Below, in pieces: positions 22,151-34,005 of a DNA stretch of 64,000 nucleotides. The notes under the pieces are model-generated. The model was given only the letters and a program-made list of their open reading frames with translations. It had not been told where the DNA came from and made no database searches. Source of the DNA: Nageia nagi (lineage: Eukaryota > Pinophyta); the NCBI GenBank assembly GCA_050084985.1, contig JBITNC010000002.1:38130001-38194000 (forward strand), given 5' to 3'. How positions within the stretch are numbered: position 1 is the stretch's first letter; every line of letters begins with the position of its first letter. Position numbers and translations under genes: made by a program.

Positions 22151-24440
22151 ACAACCATGGTTCGAAAATTTGGATTGAGAGATTACTTGGCAAAACAAAC
22201 TCGAATATTTTATGGAAAAACATACAAAAACTATTTAAATACAAAATTAGAGAGCTACAAAATCAATTTCCTATTATATTTAATTGTGATCACCTCAATA
22301 GGATTCAAGGGAATATCTGCTTGCTTTATACCAACTACAATTGTTGCAATTGATGGACCTTCTATTGCTTCCCTTTACAGTTGCTCAATTGCCTCAGTGA
22401 AGATGGATTTTGCATCTTTAGCAACCCAATCTATCAATAGATCCATAGCATCAAGGTAAATAGCATTATGCGACTTTGTGCTTTCCACTTGTTTGATGCG
22501 AAGGTGAAGATTGTATTGGAAGAACACAAGATCATTGAGGTGTTTCTAGCTCAATCTGATGCATTTCTTAATGTGAATACTCTCAAATAATGATCGATTG
22601 TACTAACACCCAAAAATGCTACAAGGTTGACTCAATATCCACATTGCTAGCCTCTAAAGACTCAAACACCAAGCACCATTATTTTCCCACCATAAATTTG
22701 CAAAAAAGAAAGGACATTTTCAAAACACAATCTAGATTCTGCATCATGCTAATTCTAAGAAGATTTTACTTTTATTGAATTTTAAAGTGTTAATTTGTCG
22801 TAAGGTTGTCTTCAACATTCTACAAACAATTGAAGAAAGAAACCTCTTCTCAACTTTCTTGTAAGGCTTGCATCTCATCAGGCATTATGTTTCTAATGTG
22901 ATCCTTATGAATCATCCTCACTATGCAAGTATAAAGGCCATCTGTAACCTCTTCATTGAGCTCAAAATCACTAGTGTAAAAAAAACTTAGGGTTCAATTA
23001 GAAACCTGTTGCATGTGAAGGTTTGATGGAGTTGGTTCTTTCTTTTGTTAATGATAAGACTAAATGGGATCCAATTTATGTTTTTTTTGTTGATAAAAAT
23101 GCTGGTTGCCCTATCCATGGCCTCATACAGATAGTCTATTGGCATCAAATCACCATCTACAAGACAAAGAACCTTGATCAAAGGTCTTATCACGTAGAAA
23201 TCATAAAAAAATCAGAAATTTATATTTATAAATTTAACTTAAGAATACAAAATAACAAACTAAAAATTGAAAAAGCCCAAAAGAATATATTTGAATTAAC
23301 TTTGACTTATTTGATGCCCTTCCAAAAAAATCGTTAAACTCTATCTTAACAAGCTCCTCTCCATCCTCCTTGTGGCAAAAAGGAGATCCCCTTAAGAGGA
23401 GCTTTTGCATTAAAGATGCTTTTTAATGCAAGAGAATTGGAGTCAAATCCAGTTGTACTTAGACACATGATCTCCCTCCCCCTCATATGCTCTTTCATCA
23501 CACTTTAGTCATATGGTCACTCTAACACCATTGGTCACACGACTTAAGGATCTCTCTAGGGTAAATGAGAGTACAATCCCACCAACTTTGTATCAAGCTA
23601 ATGTGTAACAATATAAAACATCAAACTTCTTGTCCTAAATGTCATAAATGTAGCAACAAATAGTTCCAAAAGTGGAATGCAAAATACAACAGTGTGCAAC
23701 CCCAAAAACATAATCCGGAACAATAAAACACAACAGTAGATGCAATCCCAACAATCTTCATAATTGTTTTCCCAAATATTAGAAATGTAGCCTCGAAAAT
23801 CAATGAACATACAATCATCTCAAGTACAACATCAGTCCACCATTTCATATGAAATGCAACCAAATACATTACCAAAAGTGCAACAAATATCTTCATCACA
23901 CTTGTCCAAAATACCCAAAATGCTTAACAACACTTCCCTTTGCAAAATTATTAATGCACACATTCAAATCAATGAGAAATGACCAATCTTTAGCTTCTTG
24001 TTTCAACTTCTATGATCCCTCAATCACATCAACGATACATTCACTCTTCTCATCTTTTTTTTTACCAATGGTTTTACAAATTGCTAGACATGGAAAAACA
24101 TCTTTCTTCATCGTTGCATGCTCATGAATTACTACAAGTGCCATCTCAATATTCAACAAGAATGACTTTTTTCCCAACGTTCACATAATTATCAAAACTT
24201 TCCAAAAATAAAGAACTATTGTCATAAAATTCAAAATCTATGTCATACCTTTTTAACCTGTCTCTATGGCTATTCCAACTCTCAAGAAGGTGGACATCCA
24301 TCACTAAATCTGAGTTAGTTTTCTCCTTGCAAATAATCTTCGATCATGTACCAAATACTCACATCCCATGGAACTATAGGTTGATATTCTACAATTGGAA
24401 GATTGTGCTCACCAAAACTCATCATGACTAAAAACACACC
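22151..24440. other. Repeat-derived non-coding DNA, no gene seen
   Basis: Several short frames occur on both strands, but none has protein-like composition along its length or a recognisable motif. The style (AT-rich, frames broken every 60-90 codons) matches decayed retrotransposon sequence. Confidence 0.4.
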
Positions 24441-24443
24441 TCC

Positions 24444-24575
24444 ATGTGTAGATCTAGGCTCTCCAAACGTGGATCTAAGCTGTTCGAGTGTAGATTTAGT
24501 GTCCCCATGTGTAGATCTAAGCTCCTCATGAACTCTCCATGTGTAGATCTATGCTTCTCATGCATAGATATAGGC
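24444..24575. repeat. Short tandem units of about 24 bp (GTGTAGATCTA)
   Basis: The word (GTG)TAGATCTA(A/G/T)GCTC recurs about six times between 24444 and 24575, with a CTCCATG or CTCATG linker. On the minus strand the units are a multiple of 3 in places and translate to SLDLHME-like repeats, which is why a minus-strand frame stays open. Confidence 0.65.
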
Positions 24576-24600
24576 TCCACCTCCATCATGAATGCACTAG

Positions 24601-24794
24601 CAACACAAGAAATTATCTCCATCTTCTTTGTCATAACTATGAGAAACATTTTGAGATTTTTTCGTACATAATTCATGTGTTAAGGGAGCTTCTTCATCAA
24701 CACAAGAAATTATCTCCATCTTCTTTGTCATAACTATCAGAAACATTTTGAGATTTTTTCGTACATAATTCATGTGTTAAGGGAGCTTCTTCAT
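24601..24794. repeat. Near-perfect 97-bp tandem duplication
   Basis: The unit starting CAACACAAGAAATTATCTCC at 24601 repeats at 24698, with a single difference seen (ACTATGAG versus ACTATCAG). It follows the short GTGTAGATCTA repeats. Confidence 0.85.
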
Positions 24795-25160
24795 CAACAA
24801 TTTATAATTTGTCTTCAAGATAAAAATTAGCCATCTCCATAACATTTTCTTTGCCTACTTCCTCAAGTGACAAAGCAATTTCTTCATTTTTATCTTCTTA
24901 CATTTTTTTTTCTACTACCCTCTTCATTTCTTCAACTTTTGCTTCAAGATCCATGACTGATTTCTTTTTGACATCAAATCCATTATTTCTCCAATTCTTA
25001 TTTGACTTCTTCCCCAATAGCTCCAGGAATAGGTGAACTGTCACACCCTTCTTGAATGCTTCAAATCGCACCATGTACTCTTGATACAATGCATCCATCT
25101 CATCCATCATAGCATGCATGGGAAACCAACATTTTCATTATCTTGTCTGCCATGGCCCAA
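24795..25160 (-). pseudogene. Degenerate charged frame, possible gag-like remnant
   Basis: The minus strand carries a protein-like stretch with DALYQEYMVRFEAFKKGVTV and DLEAKVEEMKRVVEKK, suggesting a helical or coiled-coil protein, then breaks at stops. The length and style suit the end of a retrotransposon structural protein, but no family is recognised and no LTRs were paired with it. Confidence 0.3.
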
Positions 25161-26417
25161 TACTTATTGTTAGAATCCATCTCTCCAAAAACGATAAATC
25201 TCACTTCAACAAAAATCAAATCACGAACCCTAAGTATTTAGTTGAATTACTCAAATGGAATACAAACTCTAGATTCACAAAGATCATTCAAATCCAAATC
25301 CTAACTCAAAGCTGAAACTCAGATATTGCAAATCACAATTATTATGAAACCCTAAGTAATAAATCGCAATTAAGTCTAAGTACCAAGAAACTCCTAATGC
25401 TTTAAATAAATCAACAAACCCTCAAATCATGAAGCCACGGTGTAGAATCTCTAAATCAACCAAATGGGTATCTAAATCTGCTCTTTAATACTCAAAACCC
25501 TTTAAAAAAATACAATTCATTAAAAAAATGAATCAAAATTCATAGAAATTGCTAAATCTCACCATAAATTAATAAAAACAATTTTGAAAATGATACAAAA
25601 TAGAGCTTAATGGGTACTCAAATCAACCTTCAAAAGTGTCTAAAAAAATTTCCAACGCTAATCTACTCAAGGTTGTTGATTCAGAAAAAATTTAACAAAT
25701 AAATTTTAGATTTGCAACTATTCAAAAATATACACTAAATACGAAAATTGCTTACAAGCACCACACATAATTTTTTTTGGATCCACAATTACAATGATTA
25801 CATTAAAGGGTACCACAAAATCACATCAATACCTCAATATAAATTTGTCAAGGGTTGGAAATCCCCTAAGGGGGTGAAATGTGTGATAAAACCCTAGAAA
25901 AGTCCTCCAAAAAATGGACAAACTCCTCCAAAGTTTGGTTGCATTGAATACTATTGGAAACCACACTAAAACTGCCACACAAACATTGAATGTTGAGATT
26001 GGGATCTAAACACCAACTTTGAAATCCCAATTGAAACCCCTAGATGGATATGACTCTCATATTCAAGGGATCAACCCTAAAATTCCAACCAAATAGCAAC
26101 GATCGACCTTATCTATTAGAATGGCTACCTTTTGAAGAATGGGATCAACCCTAATCTCCACAAGGGTTGAGTAAAGGATCAACCTTTTACTCCAAAACCA
26201 CAAGGATTCACAAAATAATAATATGACATGCCAAAATGAGGAATGCTCCACAGATATATATAGACTATTTCTAATTGTTTGTTGTGTGGCCCCCATAGCT
26301 TAACACTACTTTATGTTATGACTTCACAATTATTTTAATACAAAACACACTATTAATACTCCTAACATAGTATTTTAATACTTAGAACATTCCTAACAAT
26401 ACAAAATGGGGCATCCA
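25161..26417. other. AT-rich non-coding DNA, no gene seen
   Basis: A-rich sequence with many AACCCTAA/CTAAATC-like words, broken in every frame. It probably belongs to decayed repeats around the LTR at 26.5-27.1 kb. Confidence 0.4.
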
Positions 26418-26557
26418 ACTTCTTAGCGCATATTGGCTTTTTAACTTAGCCAATTTTATATGATATAACATAACAATAAATGGAGCCACTTCTTAGCCCA
26501 TATTGGCTTTTTAACTTAACCAATTTTATATGATATAACATTACAATAAGTGGGGCC
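26418..26557. repeat. Tandem duplication, period 70 bp
   Basis: The block starting ACTTCTTAG(C)GCATATTGGC at 26418 repeats at 26488. Both copies contain TTTTATATGATATAACAT. It lies in or just before the U3 of the LTR that ends at 27067. Confidence 0.8.
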
Positions 26558-26559
26558 CA

Positions 26560-27067
26560 CACAATACACAAAAATGGGGACATTACACTTTATCTAGATG
26601 TTTCATGCATTATGGTTGATATAGCTTTATCCACCATGTTGAACAAGGGTCACCCTATTATCCATTGATTCATAAAGGGTGGACTTGTTTATATAAGCAA
26701 CCTAGTTGTGGTTGAAATGTATAAAGAGTAAGTGAACATATGTAGGAATATGGAGAGTGAGTTGTAGTGGGATGGAGCATTGTGTGAAATGCTACGAAGT
26801 CCAATGTGTGAGCATGCAAGCTATGCTTTATGCTATGGAGAGACTTGGTTGAGAGATCCATTCTTGTGTACATATTGTTTGAGAGAATATATGAGGAGGT
26901 CACCCTTTTAGAGTGGATGTTTCCTATACTTCGGTGGAGGTTTTACCACCATAATCCTTTGTATTCATGTCTCATTTGTGGATGATTCTTTGTTATCTAT
27001 TTACTTTCATCTTAATATGTTAGTTACACATTAACTTGATATTTTGTATATCTCCAAGATTCTATCA
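26560..27067 (+). mobile_element. 5' LTR (3' portion) of an LTR retrotransposon
   Basis: TATATAA at 26690-26696 is a TATA box candidate. The sequence ends in ...TTCTATCA at 27067, directly before a primer-binding-site-like motif. That order (TATA, transcribed region, CA end, PBS) is typical of a plant 5' LTR. The TG start was not fixed, and the matching 3' LTR was not found in the window. Confidence 0.5.
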
Positions 27068-27079
27068 TGGTATCAAATC
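27068..27079 (+). promoter_or_regulatory. Primer binding site, initiator tRNA-Met type
   Basis: TGGTATCAAATC follows the CA end of the LTR at once. The first eight bases match the complement of the plant initiator methionine tRNA 3' end (TGGTATCAGAGC), the commonest primer of plant LTR retrotransposons. Confidence 0.6.
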
Positions 27080-29399
27080 TTCTTGGAGGCAACTATGTAA
27101 CATCACAGTAAGAAGAAGAATGTTGTTCTCATTTTCTTTGTGAAGTTTTTTCTTTTATGCAATAGTCAAATTTGGAGTATTCTACGAAGGATTTAAATAT
27201 TTACTAAGTATTATGTTTGTCAAGCAATCCTAGTAAGTTTTACCTTGAAATTTTTTGAGACATTTAACCAAATATGTATTAAATTTTTACAAACAACTTG
27301 CATTCATAGGTTGTTTTGTAAAAGAAAAATAGATGATATTTTTAACATTCTGTCAAACTATATGTTGATATATTTTATTTTAAAAATTATATTGAACCTG
27401 TGTTTGCTTCATGAATCCTAACTTCTAGAGCTCTCATGGTTGCACTTAATAAAAGGATGTTGGTATAGGTTTGAATGATAGGCTTTTAACCTGCCAATGT
27501 ATATGTTAAAGTTTTCATGATATCACTTGACAATTTGTTCTATGCATAGCCTATGATATTTGTGTCCAGGAGATTGCACTTGGATGAGTTATAAAACCAC
27601 ATTCATTTTATGCATAGCCTCTGACCTTCACATACAAGAGATTGCATTTGGATGAGGCATTTTTATCTATTACATAAGTCCTCGAATCCATTTTTTGCAC
27701 AATATATGATCTTGTGTCTTGCATTTGACAAAGGCATGATGGATAGGACAAGCCTGCTCTCTTCTATTTTATTTCAAAAGTGTGGCTCTATTTAATACTA
27801 AAGGCATAAGAAATTTTTTTTGCACAATCTTATCCATTGTTTTGCACAATATATATATAATTCTTTCAAAACCCTAGTTGGGGAGGCATGATGGATTGGA
27901 TAGACTTGCTCTCTTCTATTTTATTTCAAAAGTGTGGCTCTATTTAATACTAAAGGCATAAGAAAAATGACATTATAAATATAATATTAACCAAAAACAA
28001 TATATGGAGAAACTATTCTTTTTCTTAAGGATAGAAAATTATATTTTTATATAATTAACAAAAGGTTTCTTCACATATTTAATCAAATTTAATGGGTAAT
28101 TCAATTGGATGATTGCCTTATTTGATTGGACAAGAAAAATGTTATAAAAATCATGATTATACTATTGTGATATATTGACATATTTAAATAAAAGGTATTC
28201 CATGATTTAATCGTTACTTTGTAAGTTTCTTAGCTATTTTTTATTTGCAGGAACAATTTTGACCACCACATTTGCTTCTTTAGAATATTTTTTGTCTACC
28301 TTTCTTAAAAATAATAAAACCAAAAAACTTTATGAAAATAACACAAAATATTTCTTTAAATTTAATTGTACTTGTATTATATTAACCTTACAAAAATCAT
28401 CTTCAAATTGATCAAATGATCATCCATTTTATTTAACTTATTTATATATTATATCATATCATAAGAGATGCTGGCCATGACCCTTTGATAAATAATATAT
28501 GTATTCTCAATATCAAAATATATAAGAGGGGATTTAGATATTTGAACTCTACATGCAAGTTACTTTAAGGTTTTTGGTTTCCATATCCCATATTCCTTTT
28601 GGGGTTTTTGCAAGATATCTTCAGATTTGACAAGTACCTGTATATACACTACCTAGGGTGGCATTGTCCTAGCTTTTAAGTGAATGACAAAGTTGTTAGA
28701 AATGATGTCAATGAAATGCCCTCACAAGTTCGTATTGAAGGTGTTCTATGAGGTAAAGGCTTTATTCCTAAAGTTAGCATTCTCTGAATGGGGTTTTTGC
28801 ATATGAGTGGTATAAAAGTCATTCTTTGGTTGGATATTTTTGGGTCATATTCTGAATGATATGTTGATTCGTGAGTGCATTAAGCAAGTATGGAATCCTT
28901 ATGGTATTAGGGTTGAAATATTCAGAACTTAACCAAAGAGTTTTTCCTCTTTCGCTTTTCCGATCCCTCTCAGAATCAGAAAGAGAGGTCCTTGGTCTAT
29001 TCATAGCTCTTTATTGATTTTTCAGCAATATAGTTGAAGCTTCATAGGTAGCGATGAGGCTTATTTAGAAGTTCTCATTTTGGTTGAGTTCCTTGGTCTT
29101 TTGATTCCTCTCTAACATTTATTTAATAAGATTATAGCTTCAATTGGGAATTTTGTTTGTATGGAGTTGACTAAACTCTACTCTATTCTCCCTAATAAGC
29201 ATGTTTATATTAAATTTGATTATCTAAAGACCTCCATGGATGAATTGATATGGAAATTGGTTAGCATTACATTCGATAATGAGTGGCTTATATCAAGTTA
29301 CTAAACACATGTTATTGTTGTCAATTTGTAGTGCATAAGATAAAATATTATTCATTTATAGAGGATAAGTTTAAACCTCGTTCACCTTCCCCATCCTCT
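27080..29399. other. Internal remnant of the LTR element, AT-rich, no gene seen
   Basis: No gag or pol motifs were recognised downstream of the primer binding site. The region holds a direct repeat at 27732-27963 and is otherwise AT-rich and broken in all frames. Confidence 0.4.
27732..27963. repeat. Direct repeat, offset 152 bp
   Basis: AGGCATGATGGAT at 27732 and 27884 each begin an ~80-bp block containing CTCTTCTATTTTATTTCAAA and GTGTGGCTCTATTTAATACT. A 70-bp spacer with an ATATATATA run separates them. Confidence 0.8.
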
Positions 29400-32380
29400 T
29401 CCACCTAATGGATTCGACTAATAAAGACAAAGGAGATCAAGAGGAGTGGAATATTATGACTTACCAGAAGAATCGTGAAAATAAGAGTAGTCAATGGAGC
29501 CTAGCCCCACTTTGCCATAAGTTTCTATTAATAACCTAATTGTGCAACCATCATCTTCCACTCTAATGTTGGTTTATTAAGATATTCCTATCATCCAACC
29601 TTTGGCTACAATTACCAATTTATAGTTTGGTCCATCTTCTTCTTAAGTAGTTGTTGAGACTCAGTCTCTTCCTACTTTTAGCTTCCTTAAGGAATTTATC
29701 TCTTGTGCTTTCAAATAAGCCTTCCTTGAGGAGGATTATAATTATAAAGCTCATCGTTCTCACAACCCTTCACAACATGGGGTGGAATTTGGTCAGGACA
29801 AACGTCATTGAATAAAGGAAGTTTGACATCAAATGGTTTTTTTATGAGAACAAATAACAACTTGTTTTTAACCTATTCAAGTCCCTTGGCAATTGGGTGA
29901 CACGGAGAATGTCATATAAATCATGAACTTTGATAGGTCAACTTCATGATATTTTTCTCAAGGAATGTAAGAGAATTGATAGACCCAGTCTGAAAATACA
30001 CAATTTGTAGTGAGTTAGTGAATGCTACTCACTTGTATGTAAGTCTAGATTTTGTTTGTTTACAAGAAGTTAAAATAGATGAGTTCATTCTTCAATGTAC
30101 ATGTAACTTTCTTTATTCATGCAGTTTTTTCATGCCATTAATATTTCTTTTGGCAAAGGAGCAATCACTTTCATAGAACCCAAGTGGCAATCAAATATAG
30201 TGACATGGGGAGCTAACCCCTCAAATCAGATAGTTTGAACATTGCTTGAGATAGATGGTCATCCTTTTGGTATTATCAATGTGTATGCCTCAAATGATGC
30301 TCCTAATATATGTTCCCTCCGATGTTGGTTATATTTTTATATGCCACATGCAGTCTAAATATTTTGTGGTGCTTGAATATGATTGAGAATCCTTTTAATA
30401 ACATAGGGAAACTTCTTATGAGATGGAATGTTGGAGAAAGATACGTGTGGTATTTTATGAAAAACAAAGTTAGTCTTTCACATCCCAACTCTTATTTTTA
30501 CTTCAAAGTTTCATGAAGCAACCTAGTTTACCTAGTCCAACTTTCAAGTTGAACATGCCAAAGTGTTGAAGTAGTTAGATGGGGCTGTGCTTATAGAGAA
30601 CTCCACATTTAATTTCCCACGCTATTGCCTGAGGTATCTTTTCATCTGGAAGCTTGCCCTTTTAGTTCTTCTCTTTAAGCTCATGTTTCCATTTTACACC
30701 ATGAGATAAAAAAAAGTTAAGCTTTATGAGACCCAGAGGACTTCGCTTCCTACAAAATTACACTGGCTTCAAATTGGAGATAAAGTCTTAAAATATTTTT
30801 TCCAAAAGATTGAGAGATCCTACCTAGGAAACATAATTTTAGACTATCCAAGTTATAGGTGAGAGATATATTGCCCTTTATGATATCATTATTGCTTTTA
30901 TGCATCATTACCATAAAGTTTTTGCATCTTAATTGCTTACTTCAACTCAACAAAAAGTATTGCATGAATGTTGTGTTGTTGTTCTAAAGAAGCTTTCTAA
31001 TGAGCAAAAAGAGTCTTATGATAAGTGTTTGACCCTTGAGGACCTCTTAGAAGCTCTTTCTTAGATGGCCAATGAGAAGGCCCTTGGTTTGGATGGTTTT
31101 CCTTGTAAATTTTACAAAGAATTTTGGGACATGGTTAGCCCAGATCTTCTTAATGTCTATAATGCAGCTTTGATTTACGGCTCTTTGTGGGCCATCATCA
31201 ATAAAAGTAATCTTAAATGAATCCCCAAAGTTGGTGAACCCAATTTTATTACCAATTGGAGGCCTATTACTCTACTTCATGTGAGTTATAAAACTATTTC
31301 CAAGGCCTTAGATTTTAAATTAGACCTTTGCTTCCTCTTATTTTTTGACCTAAACAGATTGAGCTTGTTCAAAGCAAGTATATTCTTGATAATTTTCTTT
31401 CAGTTTGGGAAGGTATGGAATGGGTAAGATCTTCAAACTAGGATATGTTGTTTATAAAAATTGATTTTGATAAGGCTTATAATAAATTTAAGTGGTATTT
31501 CATCCTTACCATGTTGTAGACACTAACTTTTAGCCCTCAATTTATTCATTTTTTCAATATAGCTTTTTCCAGTTTAAAACCATTATCCTTTTTATCGTAC
31601 AATTAGGTAGGGTTATCTGTTGGCTTTTTGTTTGTTTATTCTTGCAACAAAATATTTTGGTTATTTTCATGCTCATAGGGTTGCTCATAGCTCTATCTGG
31701 GGCATTTCCCTCTCCAATTCCTAAAGTCACCTAGTTAATGGTTATTTTACAGATGATTCCTTGACTATTTAGGAAGATGAGGAATCAGTTGTGTCTACCT
31801 TAGCATGGTTGGATACTTTTTGTTTCACTTTTGGTTCTAGTATCTAATGGAAGAAAGCCTCTTACCTCAAACAAGCCCTAAAAACCCTTCCCAATTGGAT
31901 TTCCTAATATCAATGGCATTGGATTCAACATGGTGAGATTTTTAAATTCTTAGGAATTCTTTTTACCCTACTCAACTATGGTATTTTGTGATTTAAAAAT
32001 TCAAGAAAAATCTTTGTTATTAGAATATCAAGAAGCATTTCTTAGCAAGAAAAATCCATATTTATTTTAAGATCTTAACCACTACCCATGTGTATTACTC
32101 CTCTTGTTGGGTCCCTTCAAAAGCCTACTATAAGAAGTTGGAAATTTTATTGAGGGATTTTTGATGGGCAAATGTTTCTCAAAAGAAAGAATTTCATAGA
32201 GTTGCTTAGGATATTTTTTGTCTTCCTATTATAACAAGAATTAACACCCCTTCAGCTATGAGGTTGATGTAGTACCATATTTCTCACCCTGAATACTATG
32301 CAATAAAGATTCAAAGGGTCTACAAAAAGAATAATGATGAAGAGCTTATCTATTTTCGTGATATCTTGCTTTTTGATATC
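29400..32380 (+). pseudogene. Decayed LINE (non-LTR retrotransposon), endonuclease and reverse transcriptase
   Basis: The plus strand carries remnants of a plant L1-type ORF2 in broken frames. An endonuclease-like segment reads IDGHPFGIINVYASNDA (about 30250-30301). Reverse transcriptase parts follow in the usual order: ANEKALGLDGFPCKFYKEFW (about 31065-31130), NWRPITLLHVSYKTISKAL (about 31257-31313), FDKAYNKFKW (about 31466-31495, keeping the motif A aspartate) and YFTDDSL (about 31744-31764), where motif C would usually be (F/Y)ADD. Many stops and shifts make it non-functional. A possible start, MDSTNKDKGDQEEWNIMTYQ, is at 29407. It stops near the left LTR of the next element. Confidence 0.8.
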
Positions 32381-32664
32381 TAACACCTTGCATGCACAAA
32401 TGTATTAATGGGAAACTTCAATTTCCAAATCCTTGAGACCTTGGAGATGAGCTAGTAGGGTGAAACCCTAGCTAAAAGGCAATGTAAGCCCCCTTGTATA
32501 TGATAAAATAGACAACATAAATTAGCTTCATGCCTAATGCAAAATGATATGCTATGTTATGCTATGCTAGAATGCTTTCTTTTTATTTTTATGTTTGATA
32601 AAATAATGTGCATGTTAAATATATATGCTAAAATGCTTGTGCATGTTATAGATCTATGCTTTAT

Positions 32665-33322
32665 GCTAATGATAAATGCTCAAATACTAAAAGTATTGAT
32701 AAAGCCTAAATTATTAAAATCCTAGAATGATTTAAACATGCAACTACATGCACACTAAAAAATGAAATCTAAGCTAAAATATGGATACATGTCATCTTCA
32801 TAACTCCAAATGCCTCTATATATTTGCAAAAACTCATAAGCATGTTGTGATTCCACTAAAATGGTGAAAAATATCTCGTATGTTCATGGTGTAGTTGCTT
32901 TAGAATTCAAAAGGTGTGACATGCAATGCTATATGGATTAGTGTATTTAGGTTTATCTTAAGGTGAGTATGGATCATAGGTTCATCTCAAAGGATAACAA
33001 AGGTTAGAATTCAAAATGGATCCAAATAGATAAAATGAAATGCCTTTGACCTATATACAAGACTCAAACCTAACTGGCATATCGATTGAGTGGTTGAAAT
33101 CTCTATTAGGGTTTACAGATTGATTGACATGTCAAATTATTGATGTAACTATTCTTTGACTGTGTTTGACTAACATTGATGTGACTATGACAGGATGAAT
33201 TAGTAACCCGATTGGTAGGATGAATTATTTGACTGATGTGATTATGCTTTGATCGAGTTTGACTAACATTGATGTTGGCTAAGATATGTGTACTCAAGAT
33301 ATGCAATTTTGAGGTTTCTACA
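32665..33322 (-). repeat. 3' LTR of the gag-only element (left copy)
   Basis: It matches 37261-37865 through most of its length, including CTCAAATACTAAAAGTATTG, GACATGCAATGCTATATGGA and GATGTTGGCTAAGA. It ends in plus-strand TCTACA at 33322. The left border is uncertain because ATGCT-rich low-complexity sequence adjoins it. Confidence 0.75.
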
Positions 33323-33325
33323 AAT

Positions 33326-33337
33326 GCCCCCTTTTGA
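33326..33337 (-). promoter_or_regulatory. Polypurine tract of the gag-only element
   Basis: The minus strand reads CAAAAGGGGGCATT directly before the LTR start TGTAGAAACC at 33322, as expected for a plus-strand DNA primer. Confidence 0.5.
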
Positions 33338-33672
33338 GATGAATCTTGCAAGCAAGACATAGCATAAAAGAGAAGGATGTCATGATTTATTGATGAAAGA
33401 TGCAACTTTGATCAATGACATGATGATGATCAATGATGTAGTAAATTCTAAATGATATTTGATTGACAAGGATGGTGGATGGATGTAGGTATGAAAATCT
33501 ACTTCATGTCAAGGGACAAGTGCTAAATGCTTTCAAAGAGATGGTTAATGCTAAATGATCTAGTTTATGACAACATGCTATTATATTTATCTGATGACAT
33601 GTTATGCTCAATAATGTGATCCTGATAAATTTTTCCCAAGTAATTGTGGACAAAGAAATAATGCTAACCTTA

Positions 33673-34005
33673 CCCCTTGTTGAATGGATTGCAAGAGATG
33701 ATACTCAAAATGATAATATTTTCCCCATTTTAAATGGATCACAAAGATGACAATCCTCATGATTATATTACCCCATGTTTAATGGATCACAAGATATCAT
33801 AATGCTCAAAATGATAATATTTGCCCCATGTTAAATGGATCACAAAGATGATAATGCTAATGATTATCTTTTCCCATGCTTAATGGATTGTAAGGGATAA
33901 TGTTCATGCTAAAGATAATGATATGAAGGTGACTTCTTGACCCCATGTTAAATGGATTGTAAAGAAAAACTCTCTTCACCCCATGTTGAATGGATCGTAA
34001 GGAGG
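33673..34005. repeat. Tandem units with CCCCATGTTAAATGGATCACAA
   Basis: Seven diverged units start near 33673, 33723, 33771, 33824, 33872, 33941 and 33978 (spacing 37-69 bp). Each opens with CCCCATGTTAAATGGAT or a close variant and is followed by GATGATAATGCTCA-like sequence. They fill part of the non-coding interior of the gag-only element. Confidence 0.75.

Noticed and set aside
24898-25119. Complete host gene on the minus strand
   Set aside because: Only 73 codons are open, flanked by stops with protein-like sequence continuing out of frame; listed as a degenerate remnant instead.
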